Source: Jannaschia formosa (GTDB lineage Bacteria > Pseudomonadota > Alphaproteobacteria > Rhodobacterales > Rhodobacteraceae). Taken from it: a DNA stretch of 64,000 bases. Positions 32,981 to 41,745 of this stretch are shown here, piece by piece. Every line of letters begins with the position of its first letter. The stretch's first letter is position 1. The translations under genes were made by a program, and so were the position numbers. The stretch lies in contig NZ_QPLJ01000005.1 of the NCBI RefSeq assembly GCF_003340555.1, positions 1-64,000 on the forward strand. The letters are read 5' to 3'. The notes beneath the pieces were generated by a model, which saw nothing but the letters and a program-made list of their open reading frames with translations, searched no databases and was not told the DNA's origin.

Positions 32981-33447
32981 GCCCGCGCCCTGACTTCGGG
33001 GTCGCCGGTCCTCGGGCGCATCTCGGCGTCGCCAGTCCTCGGGCGCGTCTCGGTGTCGCCCGTCGCCGGGCGCATCTCCGCTAGATCGTTCCAGACCTGC
33101 TGGTCAATGATCCTGCCGTCCACGACCTCAAACCGGTCGATGAATCGGATGCCGTCGAAAGGCGCCCCGTCCGGCCATTCCCCGGCCAGCGTGCCGCGCA
33201 CATAGACGACCTGCGCGCCACCACGGGCGAAGCCTTCCACCGCCTCGATCGTCTTGCCGATGCGGCGATAGCGCCCTTTGGCCCAGTCCATCAGCGCCGC
33301 GAACTCCGTCATCGGCGCCGCCCCCGGAAAGCGCATCGCGAAGCCGGGCGCCACCATGCCCCGCGCCGCGTCCAGATCGCGGGCCTCCAGCGCGGTCAGG
33401 AAGGCACGGACGGTCGCCTCCGCTTCGTCGCTCCGGGTCTCGGTCAT
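32977..33447 (-). CDS. SnoaL/NTF2-like small protein with a repeat tail
   Basis: 156 residues from the ATG at 33447. The NTF2-like domain (about 1-118: VRAFLTALEARDLDAARGMV, FDGIRFIDRFEVVDGRII) resembles SnoaL or ketosteroid-isomerase-like proteins, cone-shaped folds that bind small ligands. The tail contains three 9-residue repeats (E-x-RPxTGD pattern) encoded by 27-bp units and is probably disordered. It is first gene of the hyu operon, divergent from gntR. Function unknown; possibly an isomerase or hydratase helper. Confidence 0.78.
   Translation of the reverse strand: MTETRSDEAEATVRAFLTALEARDLDAARGMVAPGFAMRFPGAAPMTEFAALMDWAKGRYRRIGKTIEAVEGFARGGAQVVYVRGTLAGEWPDGAPFDGIRFIDRFEVVDGRIIDQQVWNDLAEMRPATGDTETRPRTGDAEMRPRTGDPEVRARA
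33001..33081. repeat. 27-bp minisatellite inside the SnoaL-like gene, three units
   Basis: Three tandem 27-bp units at 33001-33027, 33028-33054 and 33055-33081, each beginning GTCGCC on the plus strand. They encode AEMRPRTGD, TETRPRTGD and AEMRPATGD on the minus strand. Units are in frame, so copy-number changes would only lengthen or shorten the tail. Confidence 0.8.
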
Positions 33448-33540
33448 GCGCTGCCTCCGAAAATCTGTCCTTCCCATAGAACAGGTTTTGGGCTAACGCT
33501 AGGTCAATTCGACGCGGGCGGGAGAGGGGAGACGGCTCCG
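33448..33540. promoter_or_regulatory. Divergent promoter region between hyu operon and gntR operon
   Basis: The 93-bp gap is AT-richer than the genes. CGCTAGGTC at 33497-33505, followed by AATTCGACG, recurs as CGCTAGGTC-GATCGACG at 43058-43074 before an MFS gene. CTGT and ACAG flank the middle of the gap (about 33465-33484). GGGGAG at 33526-33531 is the ribosome binding site for the gntR GTG. The GntR protein probably acts here. Confidence 0.5.
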
Positions 33541-34350
33541 GTGACGGTCCAGGCAGAGAGGATGGCGCCTTCGGGGCGGCCGGGCAACGGCCCGGTCGGC
33601 GGCAAGGCCCGCAGCGTCTACCTGTCCCTGCGCGGCGAGATTTCCAGCGGAACCTACGCCCCCGGCGCCACGCTCCCGGCCGAGTCCAAGCTGGCGGCCT
33701 CCCACGATGTCAGCCGCGTCACCGTGCGCCGCGCCCTCGCCGCGCTGGCCGCCGAGGGGCTGGTCGAAACCCGCTCCGGCGCCGGCACCACCGTGACCGA
33801 GGGCGCGCAGGCCCCGCTCTCGGCCGACATCGCCAGCGCCCTGCCGCAACTCGCCCAGATGGGGCAGGCGACGACGGCGCGGCTTCTGTCCTTCGCCTAT
33901 GTCGCGGCCCCCGCGCCCGTCCTTCGCGCGCTCGACCTGCCCGAGGGCGCGCGGGTCCAGCGCGCCACCCGCATCCGCCTGTCCGAGGGGCGTCCCTTCA
34001 GCCACCTGACGACCTTCGTCCCCGAGGCCATCGCCCGCCACTACGACGAGGCCGATCTCGCCCGCGCTCCCCTGCTGCAACTGCTGGAACGCGCGGGCAC
34101 CCGGATCGAGGCGGCGCAGCAATCCGTCACCGCCACCGCCGCCACCCCCGAGGTGGCCGAGGCGCTCGGCACCGTCCTCGGCGCGCCGCTCCTGTCGCTG
34201 ACGCGCACCGTGCGCGACGTGGAGGGGCGCGGCGTCGAGTACCTCTCGGCGCTCTACCTGCCCGACCTGTTCCGCCTCGACATGACGCTCTCCCGCGTGC
34301 GCGAGGGCGATACCTCCCACTGGGAACCGGTGATCGGGGGCGGCGCATGA
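33541..34350 (+). CDS. GntR-family (HutC/UTRA) transcriptional regulator
   Basis: 269 residues from the GTG at 33541 (GGGGAG 9 bp upstream). The winged helix (about 25-88) contains [40 protein letters not shown] and [18 protein letters not shown] effector domain follows (about 110-255, [15 protein letters not shown]). It is divergent from the hyu operon and its stop overlaps the LeuC-like start (ATGA), so it is likely the local, substrate-responsive regulator of both operons. Confidence 0.9.
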   Translation: MTVQAERMAPSGRPGNGPVGGKARSVYLSLRGEISSGTYAPGATLPAESKLAASHDVSRVTVRRALAALAAEGLVETRSGAGTTVTEGAQAPLSADIASALPQLAQMGQATTARLLSFAYVAAPAPVLRALDLPEGARVQRATRIRLSEGRPFSHLTTFVPEAIARHYDEADLARAPLLQLLERAGTRIEAAQQSVTATAATPEVAEALGTVLGAPLLSLTRTVRDVEGRGVEYLSALYLPDLFRLDMTLSRVREGDTSHWEPVIGGGA

Positions 34351-35717
34351 CGACCCTGCTCGACCGCCTCTGGGCCTCGCACGAGATCCTGCGCCGCGAC
34401 GACGGCGCCTCGCTGCTCTGGGTCGACCGGCACCTCGTCCATGAGGGCTCTCACCACGCCTTCGCCAAGCTGGCCCAGCGCGGCCTGCCCGTGGCAGAGC
34501 CCGGCCTGACCTTCGGCGTGGCCGACCATTACGCCCCGACGCGCGGCACGCCGAAGGACGCCGCCGTGGCCCGCATGATCGACACGCTGGCCGAGAACAC
34601 GGCCAAGTACGGCATCGCCTGCTTCGGCCTCGACGACCCCCGGCAGGGCATCGTCCATGTCGTGGGCCCCGAACAGGGGCTGACGCTACCCGGCCTGACG
34701 GTGAATTGCGGCGACAGCCACACCTCCACCCACGGCGCCTTCGGCGCGCTCGCCTTCGGGATCGGCGCGACCGAGGTGGCGCATGTGCTGGCGACCCAGA
34801 CGATCTGGCAGGTGAAGCCGAAGGCGATGCGGATCACGGTCGAGGGCCAACTCGGACCCGGCATCGGCGCCAAGGACCTCGCCCTCGCCTGGATCGCCCG
34901 GCTCGGCACCGGGGGCGCGACCGGCCATGCCGTCGAATATGCGGGAAGCACCGTCCGGGGCCTCTCGATGGAGGCGCGCATGACGCTCTGCAACCTCTCC
35001 ATCGAGGGCGGCGCCCGCTTCGGGATGGTCGCCCCGGACGAGACGACCTTCGCCTATGTCGCCGGGCGTCCCTACGCGCCGCGCGACATGGACCGCGCCG
35101 TGGCCGACTGGCGCGCGCTGAGGTCGGACGCCGATACGCGCTTCGACCGCGAGGTGACGCTCGATGCCGCCGAGATCGCCCCGACCGTCACCTGGGGCAC
35201 GAGCCCCGAGGACGCGCTGCCGATCACCGAAACCGTCCCGGTGCCCGAGACCGAGCATGCCCGCGCCGCGCTCGACTACATGGGGCTGACCCCGGGCACG
35301 CCCCTCTCCGCGATCGAGATCGACCGGGTCTTCATCGGCTCCTGCACAAATGCCCGGATCGAGGATCTGCGCGCCGCCGCCGCCGTGCTGGCCGGGCGCA
35401 AGGCCAGGGTCCCCGGCCTCGTCTCGCCCGGCTCGCGCCTCGTCAAGCAGCAGGCCGAGGAGGAGGGGCTCGACCGCATCTTCACCGAGGCCGGGCTCGA
35501 CTGGGTCGGCGCGGGCTGCTCGATGTGCGTGGCGATGAACGGCGACCGGGTGCCGGCGGGCGAGCGCTGCGCCTCGACCACCAACCGCAACTTCCGGGGG
35601 CGGCAGGGGCAGGGGGCGCGGACGCATCTGATGTCGCCCGCCATGGTCGCCGCCGCCGCGGTGACGGGCAAGCTGACCGACCTGCGCCCGCTGCTTGAGG
35701 GGAGGGACGCGGCATGA
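34347..35717 (+). CDS. Aconitase-family hydro-lyase large subunit (LeuC-like)
   Basis: 456 residues. Fe-S cluster cysteines are in [14 protein letters not shown] and [11 protein letters not shown], and [19 protein letters not shown] is the conserved LeuC region. The family includes isopropylmalate isomerase, citraconate/dimethylmaleate hydratases and methylcitrate enzymes. Its place in a catabolic TRAP/hyu locus, coupled to gntR by an ATGA overlap, argues against leucine synthesis. A citraconate- or dimethylmaleate-type hydratase is more likely, but is inferred. Confidence 0.86.
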   Translation: MTTLLDRLWASHEILRRDDGASLLWVDRHLVHEGSHHAFAKLAQRGLPVAEPGLTFGVADHYAPTRGTPKDAAVARMIDTLAENTAKYGIACFGLDDPRQGIVHVVGPEQGLTLPGLTVNCGDSHTSTHGAFGALAFGIGATEVAHVLATQTIWQVKPKAMRITVEGQLGPGIGAKDLALAWIARLGTGGATGHAVEYAGSTVRGLSMEARMTLCNLSIEGGARFGMVAPDETTFAYVAGRPYAPRDMDRAVADWRALRSDADTRFDREVTLDAAEIAPTVTWGTSPEDALPITETVPVPETEHARAALDYMGLTPGTPLSAIEIDRVFIGSCTNARIEDLRAAAAVLAGRKARVPGLVSPGSRLVKQQAEEEGLDRIFTEAGLDWVGAGCSMCVAMNGDRVPAGERCASTTNRNFRGRQGQGARTHLMSPAMVAAAAVTGKLTDLRPLLEGRDAA

Positions 35718-35985
35718 TCCGGGTTCCACTCAAGGCACCTGCACCGTCGAAATCGGGCGCGCGCATCGTCGGGCCGCGGTTCGGCGATCCGACGGTCATT
35801 CTACGCACTTTATCTACGCCAAGTCAGGATGACGCTCGATCGAAGCACCAGGCTTCACCAGATCGCCGGGCCGGGGGGCGGCCCGGCGTCGAACCGGAGG
35901 TTCGCCTTCGGCGAAACGCGCGGCATCGGCAGAGCCGATGCTGTTTCGCGCAGGCTCCGTCGAACTTTCGTCGAAAGCGCCCCGC
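35718..35985 (+). other. Highly structured gap between the LeuC-like and LeuD-like genes
   Basis: 268 bp where the subunits would normally be adjacent. Nested or consecutive stems are visible: GAAGC/GCTTC (35842-35846, 35852-35856); a 9-bp stem starting GCCGGGCCG (35865-35873, 35879-35887); TTCGCC/GGCGAA (35901-35906, 35910-35915); and GCATCGGC/GCCGATGC (35923-35930, 35934-35941) inside GCGAAAC/GTTTCGC (35911-35917, 35943-35949). The third and fifth cannot form together. It may be a REP-like insertion or an RNA element setting subunit ratio. Confidence 0.6.
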
Positions 35986-36582
35986 ATGACCGGCTGGACC
36001 ACCCATACCGGCCGCGCCGCCGCGCTGCGCCTGTCCAACGTGGACACCGACCAGCTCATCCCGGCGCGCTTCATGTCGACCCCGCGCGCCGAAGGCTATG
36101 GCCGCTTCCTGCTCCACGACACCGATGCCCATCTTCCCGAAGGCACCACGATCCTCGTTGCGGGGCCGAATTTCGGCTCCGGCTCCTCGCGCGAAGCCGC
36201 CGTCTACGCTCTGGTCGATTTCGGCATCCGCGCCGTGATCGCCCCCAGCTTCGGCGACATCTTCGCCGCCAACGCGGTGAACAACGGGTTGCTGCCCGCC
36301 GCCATCGCCGACGCGCCCGCCCTCTGGGACGACCTGCCGGCCGAGATCGAGATCGACCTCGCCGCAGGCACCCTGCGCGGCCCCGGCCCCGGCGGCGAAC
36401 GCCGCTTCGCCCTCGACCCCGCCCAGCGCGACAAGCTGATCCACGGCTGGGACGATATCGACCTGACCGCGCAGCATGGCCCCGCCATCGCGGCCTTCCG
36501 CAACGACCGCCACGCCAACCATCCCTGGGCCGTTCCGGCCCGGGACCAGAGATCGGGACACCCGACAGGAGAGGACGAATGA
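35986..36582 (+). CDS. Aconitase-family hydro-lyase small subunit (LeuD-like)
   Basis: 198 residues from the ATG at 35986. NVDTDQLIPARFM and AGPNFGSGSSREAAVYALVD with VIAPSFGDIFAANAVNNGLL are the LeuD swivel-domain signatures. It completes the heterodimeric hydratase with the LeuC-like protein upstream. Its stop overlaps the TRAP binding-protein start (ATGA). The substrate loop after LIPARF (MSTPRAEGY) may set specificity. Confidence 0.88.
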   Translation: MTGWTTHTGRAAALRLSNVDTDQLIPARFMSTPRAEGYGRFLLHDTDAHLPEGTTILVAGPNFGSGSSREAAVYALVDFGIRAVIAPSFGDIFAANAVNNGLLPAAIADAPALWDDLPAEIEIDLAAGTLRGPGPGGERRFALDPAQRDKLIHGWDDIDLTAQHGPAIAAFRNDRHANHPWAVPARDQRSGHPTGEDE

Positions 36583-37580
36583 AACTGACGCTGACCGCCG
36601 CGCTCGTCGCGGCCCCAATGGCCTTGCACGCGCAGGAGACGCTGACCGCCGTGCACGCCTTCCCCGAGACGCTGATCTACACCCAGTCCTTCCTCGAATT
36701 CGTGGACAAGGTGAACGAGGCCGGCGAGGGCGTGGTGCAGATCGAGGTCCGCGGCGGCCCCGAGGCGATCGGCATGTTCCAGCAGGCCGACGCCGTGCGC
36801 GACGGGATCGTCGACATGGTCTACACGGCGGGCTCCTTCTACGGCGGCGCGCTGCCCGAGAAAGACGCGCTTGTGGCGTCCAACCTGACGGCGATCGAGA
36901 CCCGCGAGAATGGCGGCATCGAGCTGATCGACCAGATCCACCAGGAGAAGATGGGCCTGAAGTATCTCGGCTGGTTCGATTCGGGCGTCTGCTACAATCT
37001 CTGGACCCGCGAGGCGCCGACCTTCGACGCCGAGGGCAACCTGGAGGTCGAGGGCCTGAAGCTGCGCGGAAACGCCGTCTACAACGCCTTCTTCACCAAC
37101 TATCTCGGCGCCCAGGTCATCGACCTGCCCACCGGCGACGTCTATGCCGGCCTGCAGCGCGGCGTGGTGGACGCGACCGGCTGGACCCAGATCGGCCTGA
37201 TCGACCTGAAGTGGAACGAGTTCCTGAACTACCGGATCGAGCCCTGCTTCTTCTCGACCGATCTCGGCGTGATCGTGAACCTCGACCGCTGGAACGAGCT
37301 CTCGCCCGAGGCGCAGCAGATCCTGCAGGACGTCGCCATCCAGCACGAGATCGACTCGGTCGAGGCGCTGCGCACCAAGCGCGACGAGGATTTCGCCGCC
37401 CTGGAGGAGCAGGGGATGCAGGTCGTCGAGCTGGAGGGGCAGGCGCGGGCCGACTACCTCGCCGCCGCGCGCGAGAAGACCTGGGAGCGGATGAAGGAGC
37501 TGATGGCCGAGGCGCCGCAGGGCGACGGCAATTACGACCGGCTGATCGAGCTGTTCTACGACCCCGAGGCGGACAGCTGA
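36579..37580 (+). CDS. TRAP transporter substrate-binding protein (DctP family)
   Basis: 333 residues from the ATG at 36579 (AGGAGAGG upstream). A signal peptide (LTAALVAAPMALHAQ) is followed by the DctP fold, with YTAGSFYGGALPEKDALVAS and the hinge region KLRGNAVYNAFFTNYLGAQV. These periplasmic proteins bind carboxylates through an Arg; GLKLRGN holds the likely one. It delivers ligand to the DctQ/DctM pair downstream. It is co-transcribed with the hydratase, so the ligand is probably the pathway substrate. Confidence 0.9.
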   Translation: MKLTLTAALVAAPMALHAQETLTAVHAFPETLIYTQSFLEFVDKVNEAGEGVVQIEVRGGPEAIGMFQQADAVRDGIVDMVYTAGSFYGGALPEKDALVASNLTAIETRENGGIELIDQIHQEKMGLKYLGWFDSGVCYNLWTREAPTFDAEGNLEVEGLKLRGNAVYNAFFTNYLGAQVIDLPTGDVYAGLQRGVVDATGWTQIGLIDLKWNEFLNYRIEPCFFSTDLGVIVNLDRWNELSPEAQQILQDVAIQHEIDSVEALRTKRDEDFAALEEQGMQVVELEGQARADYLAAAREKTWERMKELMAEAPQGDGNYDRLIELFYDPEADS

Positions 37581-37603
37581 TCGCCCCCGTCCTGACATCC
37601 GAC

Positions 37604-37624
37604 GCCCCGGCCCCGTGCCGGGGC
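37604..37624 (+). promoter_or_regulatory. Hairpin between dctP-like and dctQ-like genes
   Basis: GCCCCGG (37604-37610) and CCGGGGC (37618-37624) form a perfect 7-bp stem with a 7-base loop, 24 bp after the binding-protein stop, and no T-run follows. Such hairpins often stabilise the upstream mRNA so that the binding protein is made in excess of the permeases. Confidence 0.5.
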
Positions 37625-37697
37625 CTCTCGCGCGCCTGCGCGCGCGTCGCGCCGTGCTGCCCGTGGCGCGGGGCCTGCGTCGGATCACGTCCGACGC

Positions 37698-37730
37698 GGA
37701 TCACCCGTGGATCACCCGTGGATCACCCCT
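37698..37730. repeat. 11-bp tandem repeat, three copies (family site 2)
   Basis: GGATCACCCGT at 37698-37708 and 37709-37719, then GGATCACCCCT at 37720-37730. This is the reverse complement of the repeats at 15349 and 59422. On the minus strand the array is followed by GCGTCGGA, exactly as at site 1. It sits just before the DctQ-like gene. Confidence 0.85.
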
Positions 37731-37746
37731 CCGATCGGACGGCCGG

Positions 37747-38253
37747 ATGCGCCTCCTGATCCGCGCCTACGATCTGCTGGTCGCCGCCATGGCGCTGGTC
37801 GCCGCGCTGACGCTGGTCTGGCTGATGGTCGCGGTCGTGGCCTCGGTCGCGATGCGCAATCTCGGGATGCAGCCCTTCGCCTGGCTCTTCACCTCGACGG
37901 AATATGGCTTGCTTTACATGACGATGCTCGGCGCCCCCTGGCTCGTCCGCGAACGCGGCCACGTCCATATCGAGCTCGTCACCGCCGCCCTTCCGGGCCG
38001 CGCCCGCCGCTTCGTCTCGCGCGCCATCGCCGCGCTCTGCGTCCTCGTCTGCGCCATCCTCGCCTGGTACGGCCTCGAACTGTTCCTCACCAACATCGAA
38101 CGCAACGACTACGACGTCCGCGCCTACTTCTACCCCCGCTGGCTTCTGACGATCACCTTTCCCATAAGTTTCAGCGTCATGGCCATCGAGTTCGCCCGCT
38201 TCGTCGCCGGCGCCGAGCTGCTTCATTCCGGCGAGGCGGGGATCCACGAGTGA
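37747..38253 (+). CDS. TRAP transporter small permease (DctQ family)
   Basis: 168 residues from the ATG at 37747. Four membrane segments are readable (about 12-35, 52-70, 88-108, 128-150), with ERGHVHIELVTAALPGRARR in the conserved DctQ loop. It bridges the binding protein and the DctM channel. The stop overlaps the DctM start as TGATG. Confidence 0.9.
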   Translation: MRLLIRAYDLLVAAMALVAALTLVWLMVAVVASVAMRNLGMQPFAWLFTSTEYGLLYMTMLGAPWLVRERGHVHIELVTAALPGRARRFVSRAIAALCVLVCAILAWYGLELFLTNIERNDYDVRAYFYPRWLLTITFPISFSVMAIEFARFVAGAELLHSGEAGIHE

Positions 38254-39560
38254 TGGAATGGTACGAGGCGCTGGGCCTGCTGATCGGCTCGATCATGGTC
38301 CTGATGGCGCTGGGGATGCCGGTCGCCCTCGCCTTTCTGGGCGCCAACATCCTCGGCGCATGGGTCTTCATGGGCGGCGAGCGGGGCGTCGTCCAGCTTC
38401 TCAACAACGGCTGGGGCGCGCTGACCAGCTTCGCGCTGGTGCCCATCCCGCTGTTCTTGCTGATGGGAGAGCTGTTCTTCCACACCGGCCTCGGTGGCCG
38501 CATGTTCTCGGCCATCGACCGGCTGCTGGGCAAGCTGCCGGGGCGGCTGTCCTACGTGACGGTGCTGGGCGGGACAGGGTTCTCGACGCTGTCGGGGTCG
38601 TCGATGGGGTCCACCGCGCTGCTCGGCTCGCTGATGGTGCCCGAGATGAACCGGCGCGGCTACAAGTCCCACATGTCCATCGGCCCGATCCTCGGCACCG
38701 GGGGGCTGGCCATCATCATCCCGCCCTCGGCGCTGGCCGTGCTGCTGGCGACGCTGGCGCAGATCGATGTCGGCGCGCTGCTGATCGCGGGCGTGATCCC
38801 GGGCCTGATCCTCGCGGGGTTCTACCTGCTGACGATCTACATCCAGACCCGGCTCGACCCGGAGGCGGCCCCGCCCTACGAGGTCGAGCGCCAGAGCCTC
38901 GGCGCCAAGCTCGCCCTCGTGGTCCGCGATGTCGTGCCCATGGTCGGGCTGATGGTCGTCATCGTCGCGATGATGATCGGCGGCATCGTCACCCCCTCCG
39001 AGGCCGCGGCCTTCGGCGCGCTCGGCGTGATCCTGCTGGCCATCGCCTATCGCTGCCTCAGCTGGCAGGCGCTGCGCGCCTCGGTCCGGGGCACGCTGCG
39101 GGTGACGCTGATGGCCTACCTGATCGTCTTCGGCTCGGCGACCTTCAGCCAGCTACTGGCCTTCTCGGGCGCGTCGCGCGGGCTGATCTCCTGGGCGACG
39201 GGGTTCGAGCTGGCGCCGGTCGTGATGCTGCTGGTCATGTTCGGCGTGCTGCTGATCCTCGGCATGTTCATGGAGCAGATCTCGATGATGCTGCTCACGG
39301 TGCCGATCTTCTTCCCGCTGGCGATTTCTTTGGGCTTCGATCCGGTCTGGTTCGGGCTCATCATGCTGCTCGCGCTGGAGATCAGCTTCACCACGCCGCC
39401 ATTCGGGTTGCTGCTCTTCGTGATGAAGGGTGTCTCGCCGCCCGGCACGACCATGCGCGAGATCTATCTGGCGGCGATCCCGTTCATCCTCTGCTCGCTC
39501 GCCGTGGTGGCGCTGCTGATCCTGCTTCCCGGCCTGGCGCTCTGGCTCCCGTCCCTGTGA
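38253..39560 (+). CDS. TRAP transporter large permease (DctM family)
   Basis: 435 residues with about 12 membrane segments. Signature stretches are PIPLFLLMGELFFHTGLGGR, GGTGFSTLSGSSMGSTALLG and GGIVTPSEAAAFGALGVIL. It is the Na+-coupled transport subunit of the TRAP system, completing the uptake arm of the GntR-controlled locus. Confidence 0.93.
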   Translation: MEWYEALGLLIGSIMVLMALGMPVALAFLGANILGAWVFMGGERGVVQLLNNGWGALTSFALVPIPLFLLMGELFFHTGLGGRMFSAIDRLLGKLPGRLSYVTVLGGTGFSTLSGSSMGSTALLGSLMVPEMNRRGYKSHMSIGPILGTGGLAIIIPPSALAVLLATLAQIDVGALLIAGVIPGLILAGFYLLTIYIQTRLDPEAAPPYEVERQSLGAKLALVVRDVVPMVGLMVVIVAMMIGGIVTPSEAAAFGALGVILLAIAYRCLSWQALRASVRGTLRVTLMAYLIVFGSATFSQLLAFSGASRGLISWATGFELAPVVMLLVMFGVLLILGMFMEQISMMLLTVPIFFPLAISLGFDPVWFGLIMLLALEISFTTPPFGLLLFVMKGVSPPGTTMREIYLAAIPFILCSLAVVALLILLPGLALWLPSL

Positions 39561-39605
39561 TCGGGTGGGGCTTGGACGCCGCCGAGCACCGCCTAGCTTC
39601 CTTGC

Positions 39606-39641
39606 ATGACCTTGACCTTGACCTTGACCTTGACCCTGACC
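39606..39641 (+). repeat. Hexanucleotide (NTGACC) repeat at a gene start, six units
   Basis: ATGACC, four TTGACC and CTGACC run through the first twelve codons of the serine hydrolase. They encode Met/Leu-Thr pairs. Each TTG unit is also a potential start codon, so slippage could alter signal-peptide length without changing frame. Confidence 0.85.
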
Positions 39642-40616
39642 CGCCGCGCCGCCCTCCTCGCCGGGGCCGCCGCGCTCGCCGCGCCCGCCACTTTGCGCGC
39701 CAGCCCCGCCCTGGATGCCGTTGCCGCCGAGGCGGAGGCGCTGGACCAGCTTCATTCCTTCCAGGTCCTGCGGGGCGGAGAGGTGCTGACCGCCATCGCC
39801 CCGCGCGGGCCGGGGCTGGACCGGGTAGCCAACATCAAGTCTGTCTCGAAGACGATCCTGGCCCTGCTCACCGGCATCGCCATCGCTGAGGGCGACATTT
39901 CCGGCCCCGACGCAAAGGTGCTGCCGCTGCTCGGGCGCGCGCCCACGGGCGACGCACGCGACGACCTGACCGTCGGGCACCTGCTGTCCATGCGCACCGG
40001 CCTGCCCTCGACCTCCGGCGGGAACTACGGCGCCTGGGCGTCGAGCCCCGACTGGGTCGACTACGTGCTCGACGCCGACCCGACGGGGCGGCCGGGGACC
40101 GGCTTCACCTATTCCACCGGCGGCTGGCACGTCCTCGGCGCCGTCCTCGCCCGCGCGACCGGGCGCAGCCTGCACGTGCTGGCGAGCGACTGGCTGGCCG
40201 ATCCGCTCGACATTGCCCTGCCAGAGTGGGAGCGCGACCCGCAGGGCCGCTATCTCGGCGGCAACCAGATGGCGCTGACGCCCCGTGCGCTGGCCCGCAT
40301 CGGCGAGATGGTCCGCCTCGGCGGCCGCTGGGACGGCACGCAGGTCGTACCCGAGGGCTGGATCGAGACCTCTTGGGAGCCACGCGCCCGCTCGCCCTGG
40401 TCGGGGGACGGCTATGGCTACGGCTGGTTCGTGACCCGCATGGACGGGGTGCGCGCGGCCTATGGGCGCGGCTATGGCGGACAGGTGCTGGCCGTCGTGC
40501 CGGAGCGGGAGATGACTCTGGTGATCACTTCCGATCCGAACCAGCCCGCCCGGACCGCCGGCCATTTCGGCGACCTGATGGCGCTGATGGAGGCGGCGGT
40601 CGAGACCCAGGGCTGA
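39606..40616 (+). CDS. Beta-lactamase-fold serine hydrolase with Tat-like signal
   Basis: 336 residues. The N-terminus is (TL)n repeats, then a twin-arginine-like signal [19 protein letters not shown]. The class C beta-lactamase/EstB nucleophile motif is KSVSKT (SxxK), with YSTGG in the second-motif position and [11 protein letters not shown] near the third. These are usually periplasmic esterases or D-amino-peptidases rather than true beta-lactamases. The first six codon pairs are a DNA hexamer repeat and no clear ribosome binding site precedes the ATG at 39606, so the start is uncertain. Confidence 0.82.
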   Translation: MTLTLTLTLTLTRRAALLAGAAALAAPATLRASPALDAVAAEAEALDQLHSFQVLRGGEVLTAIAPRGPGLDRVANIKSVSKTILALLTGIAIAEGDISGPDAKVLPLLGRAPTGDARDDLTVGHLLSMRTGLPSTSGGNYGAWASSPDWVDYVLDADPTGRPGTGFTYSTGGWHVLGAVLARATGRSLHVLASDWLADPLDIALPEWERDPQGRYLGGNQMALTPRALARIGEMVRLGGRWDGTQVVPEGWIETSWEPRARSPWSGDGYGYGWFVTRMDGVRAAYGRGYGGQVLAVVPEREMTLVITSDPNQPARTAGHFGDLMALMEAAVETQG

Positions 40617-40686
40617 CCCGCCGCCGGGCTGGACGCGCGGGGCCGGGGCCTTTAGGCCCGGCCTCGATCACGACAGGAGTCCCGGC

Positions 40687-41298
40687 ATGAGCTTCACGGT
40701 CGCCATCGACGGCCCCGCCGCCTCGGGCAAGGGCACCATCTCCCGCGCCCTGGCTGCGCATTTCGGGATGCTGCATCTCGACACCGGGCTTCTCTACCGC
40801 GCCGTTGGCGCCCGGGTCGAGGCGGGCGAAGCGCCCGAGGCCGCCGCGCGCAGCCTGACCCAGGCCGATCTCGCGCGCGAGGACCTGCGCAGCCAGGCCG
40901 CCGCCTCGGCCGCGAGCCGGGTCGCGGCGATCCCCGAGGTGCGCGCTGCGCTCTTGGACTTCCAGCGCGCCTTCGCCCGCGCGCCCGAGGGCGCAGTGCT
41001 CGACGGGCGCGATATCTGCACGGTGATCTGTCCCGGGGCCGAGGTGAAGCTCTACGTCACCGCCTCGCCCGAGGTGCGCGCCGACCGGCGCCATGCGGAG
41101 CTGGTTGCGCGGGGCGTGGACGTGACCCGGGAAGAGGTGCTGGAGGACGTGCTGGCCCGCGACGCCCGCGACATGGGCCGCGCCGACGCGCCGCTGGTCG
41201 CGGCGCCGGATGCGCTGGTGCTCGATACCTCCGAGATGGGCATCGACGAGGCCGTCGCCGCCGCCATCGCCGAGGTCGTGCGGGTCCGGGGCGGCTAG
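40687..41298 (+). CDS. cmk: Cytidylate kinase
   Basis: 203 residues. The P-loop [19 protein letters not shown] opens the protein, [10 protein letters not shown] is the nucleotide-binding region, and [21 protein letters not shown] and [13 protein letters not shown] are conserved. It phosphorylates CMP/dCMP. cmk is normally directly upstream of rpsA in alphaproteobacteria; here about 3.2 kb separates them. GACAGGAG lies shortly before the ATG. Confidence 0.95.
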   Translation: MSFTVAIDGPAASGKGTISRALAAHFGMLHLDTGLLYRAVGARVEAGEAPEAAARSLTQADLAREDLRSQAAASAASRVAAIPEVRAALLDFQRAFARAPEGAVLDGRDICTVICPGAEVKLYVTASPEVRADRRHAELVARGVDVTREEVLEDVLARDARDMGRADAPLVAAPDALVLDTSEMGIDEAVAAAIAEVVRVRGG

Positions 41299-41670
41299 AT
41301 GGGCCTGCTGCGGCAGGTCCGGCGCCTCTGGCGCGGTCTGTGGCGCAGGCCGCCTCCGCCCGCGCCCGACTCCACCCTGGTCCTGCGCCGCCCGGGCCGC
41401 GGCCTCCTCGCCCGCGCCTGGGCGGTGGAGATCGACGGCTCCCCCGTCGCGAAGCTGCGCCCCGGCGCCGAGCGGCGTCTGCGCGTCCATTCGGGCCGCC
41501 ATGTGCTGAACCTCTGGGCCGGGGACGAGGGCAGCCTGCCCCTCGTCGTCATCCTGACTCCGGGCGAGACCGTGACGGTCGAGGCGATGACGATGGCCCG
41601 TGCGGTTCATCTGGGGCTCGTGGAGGCGGGCTTTGCTCCCGACCCGCTGCTGCTGCGCCGCATCGGCTGA
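41299..41670 (+). CDS. Small hypothetical protein following cmk
   Basis: 123 residues; the ATG abuts the cmk stop, so expression is probably coupled. A basic N-terminus (LRQVRRLWRGLWRRPPPPAP) precedes a beta-rich domain (WAVEIDGSPVAKLRPGAERR, LNLWAGDEGSLPLVVIL) resembling PEGA-like or small beta-sandwich domains. No signal peptide. Not recognised as a named family. Confidence 0.6.
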   Translation: MGLLRQVRRLWRGLWRRPPPPAPDSTLVLRRPGRGLLARAWAVEIDGSPVAKLRPGAERRLRVHSGRHVLNLWAGDEGSLPLVVILTPGETVTVEAMTMARAVHLGLVEAGFAPDPLLLRRIG

Positions 41671-41745
41671 GGCGGTCACCCGATCGTGCGTTCCCCGATG
41701 CGCCGTCGCGCCGTAGCCTGAGCGGACATCGCGCGAGGATCCGTC

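Noticed and set aside
35865-35985. tRNA-like hairpins in the hydratase gap
   Set aside because: The stems do not make a cloverleaf; there is no anticodon arm or TTCRA loop at the right spacing.
37591-37770. Possible CRISPR-like short repeats near the TRAP permease
   Set aside because: The 11-bp units are directly abutting with no spacers, and no cas genes are present.
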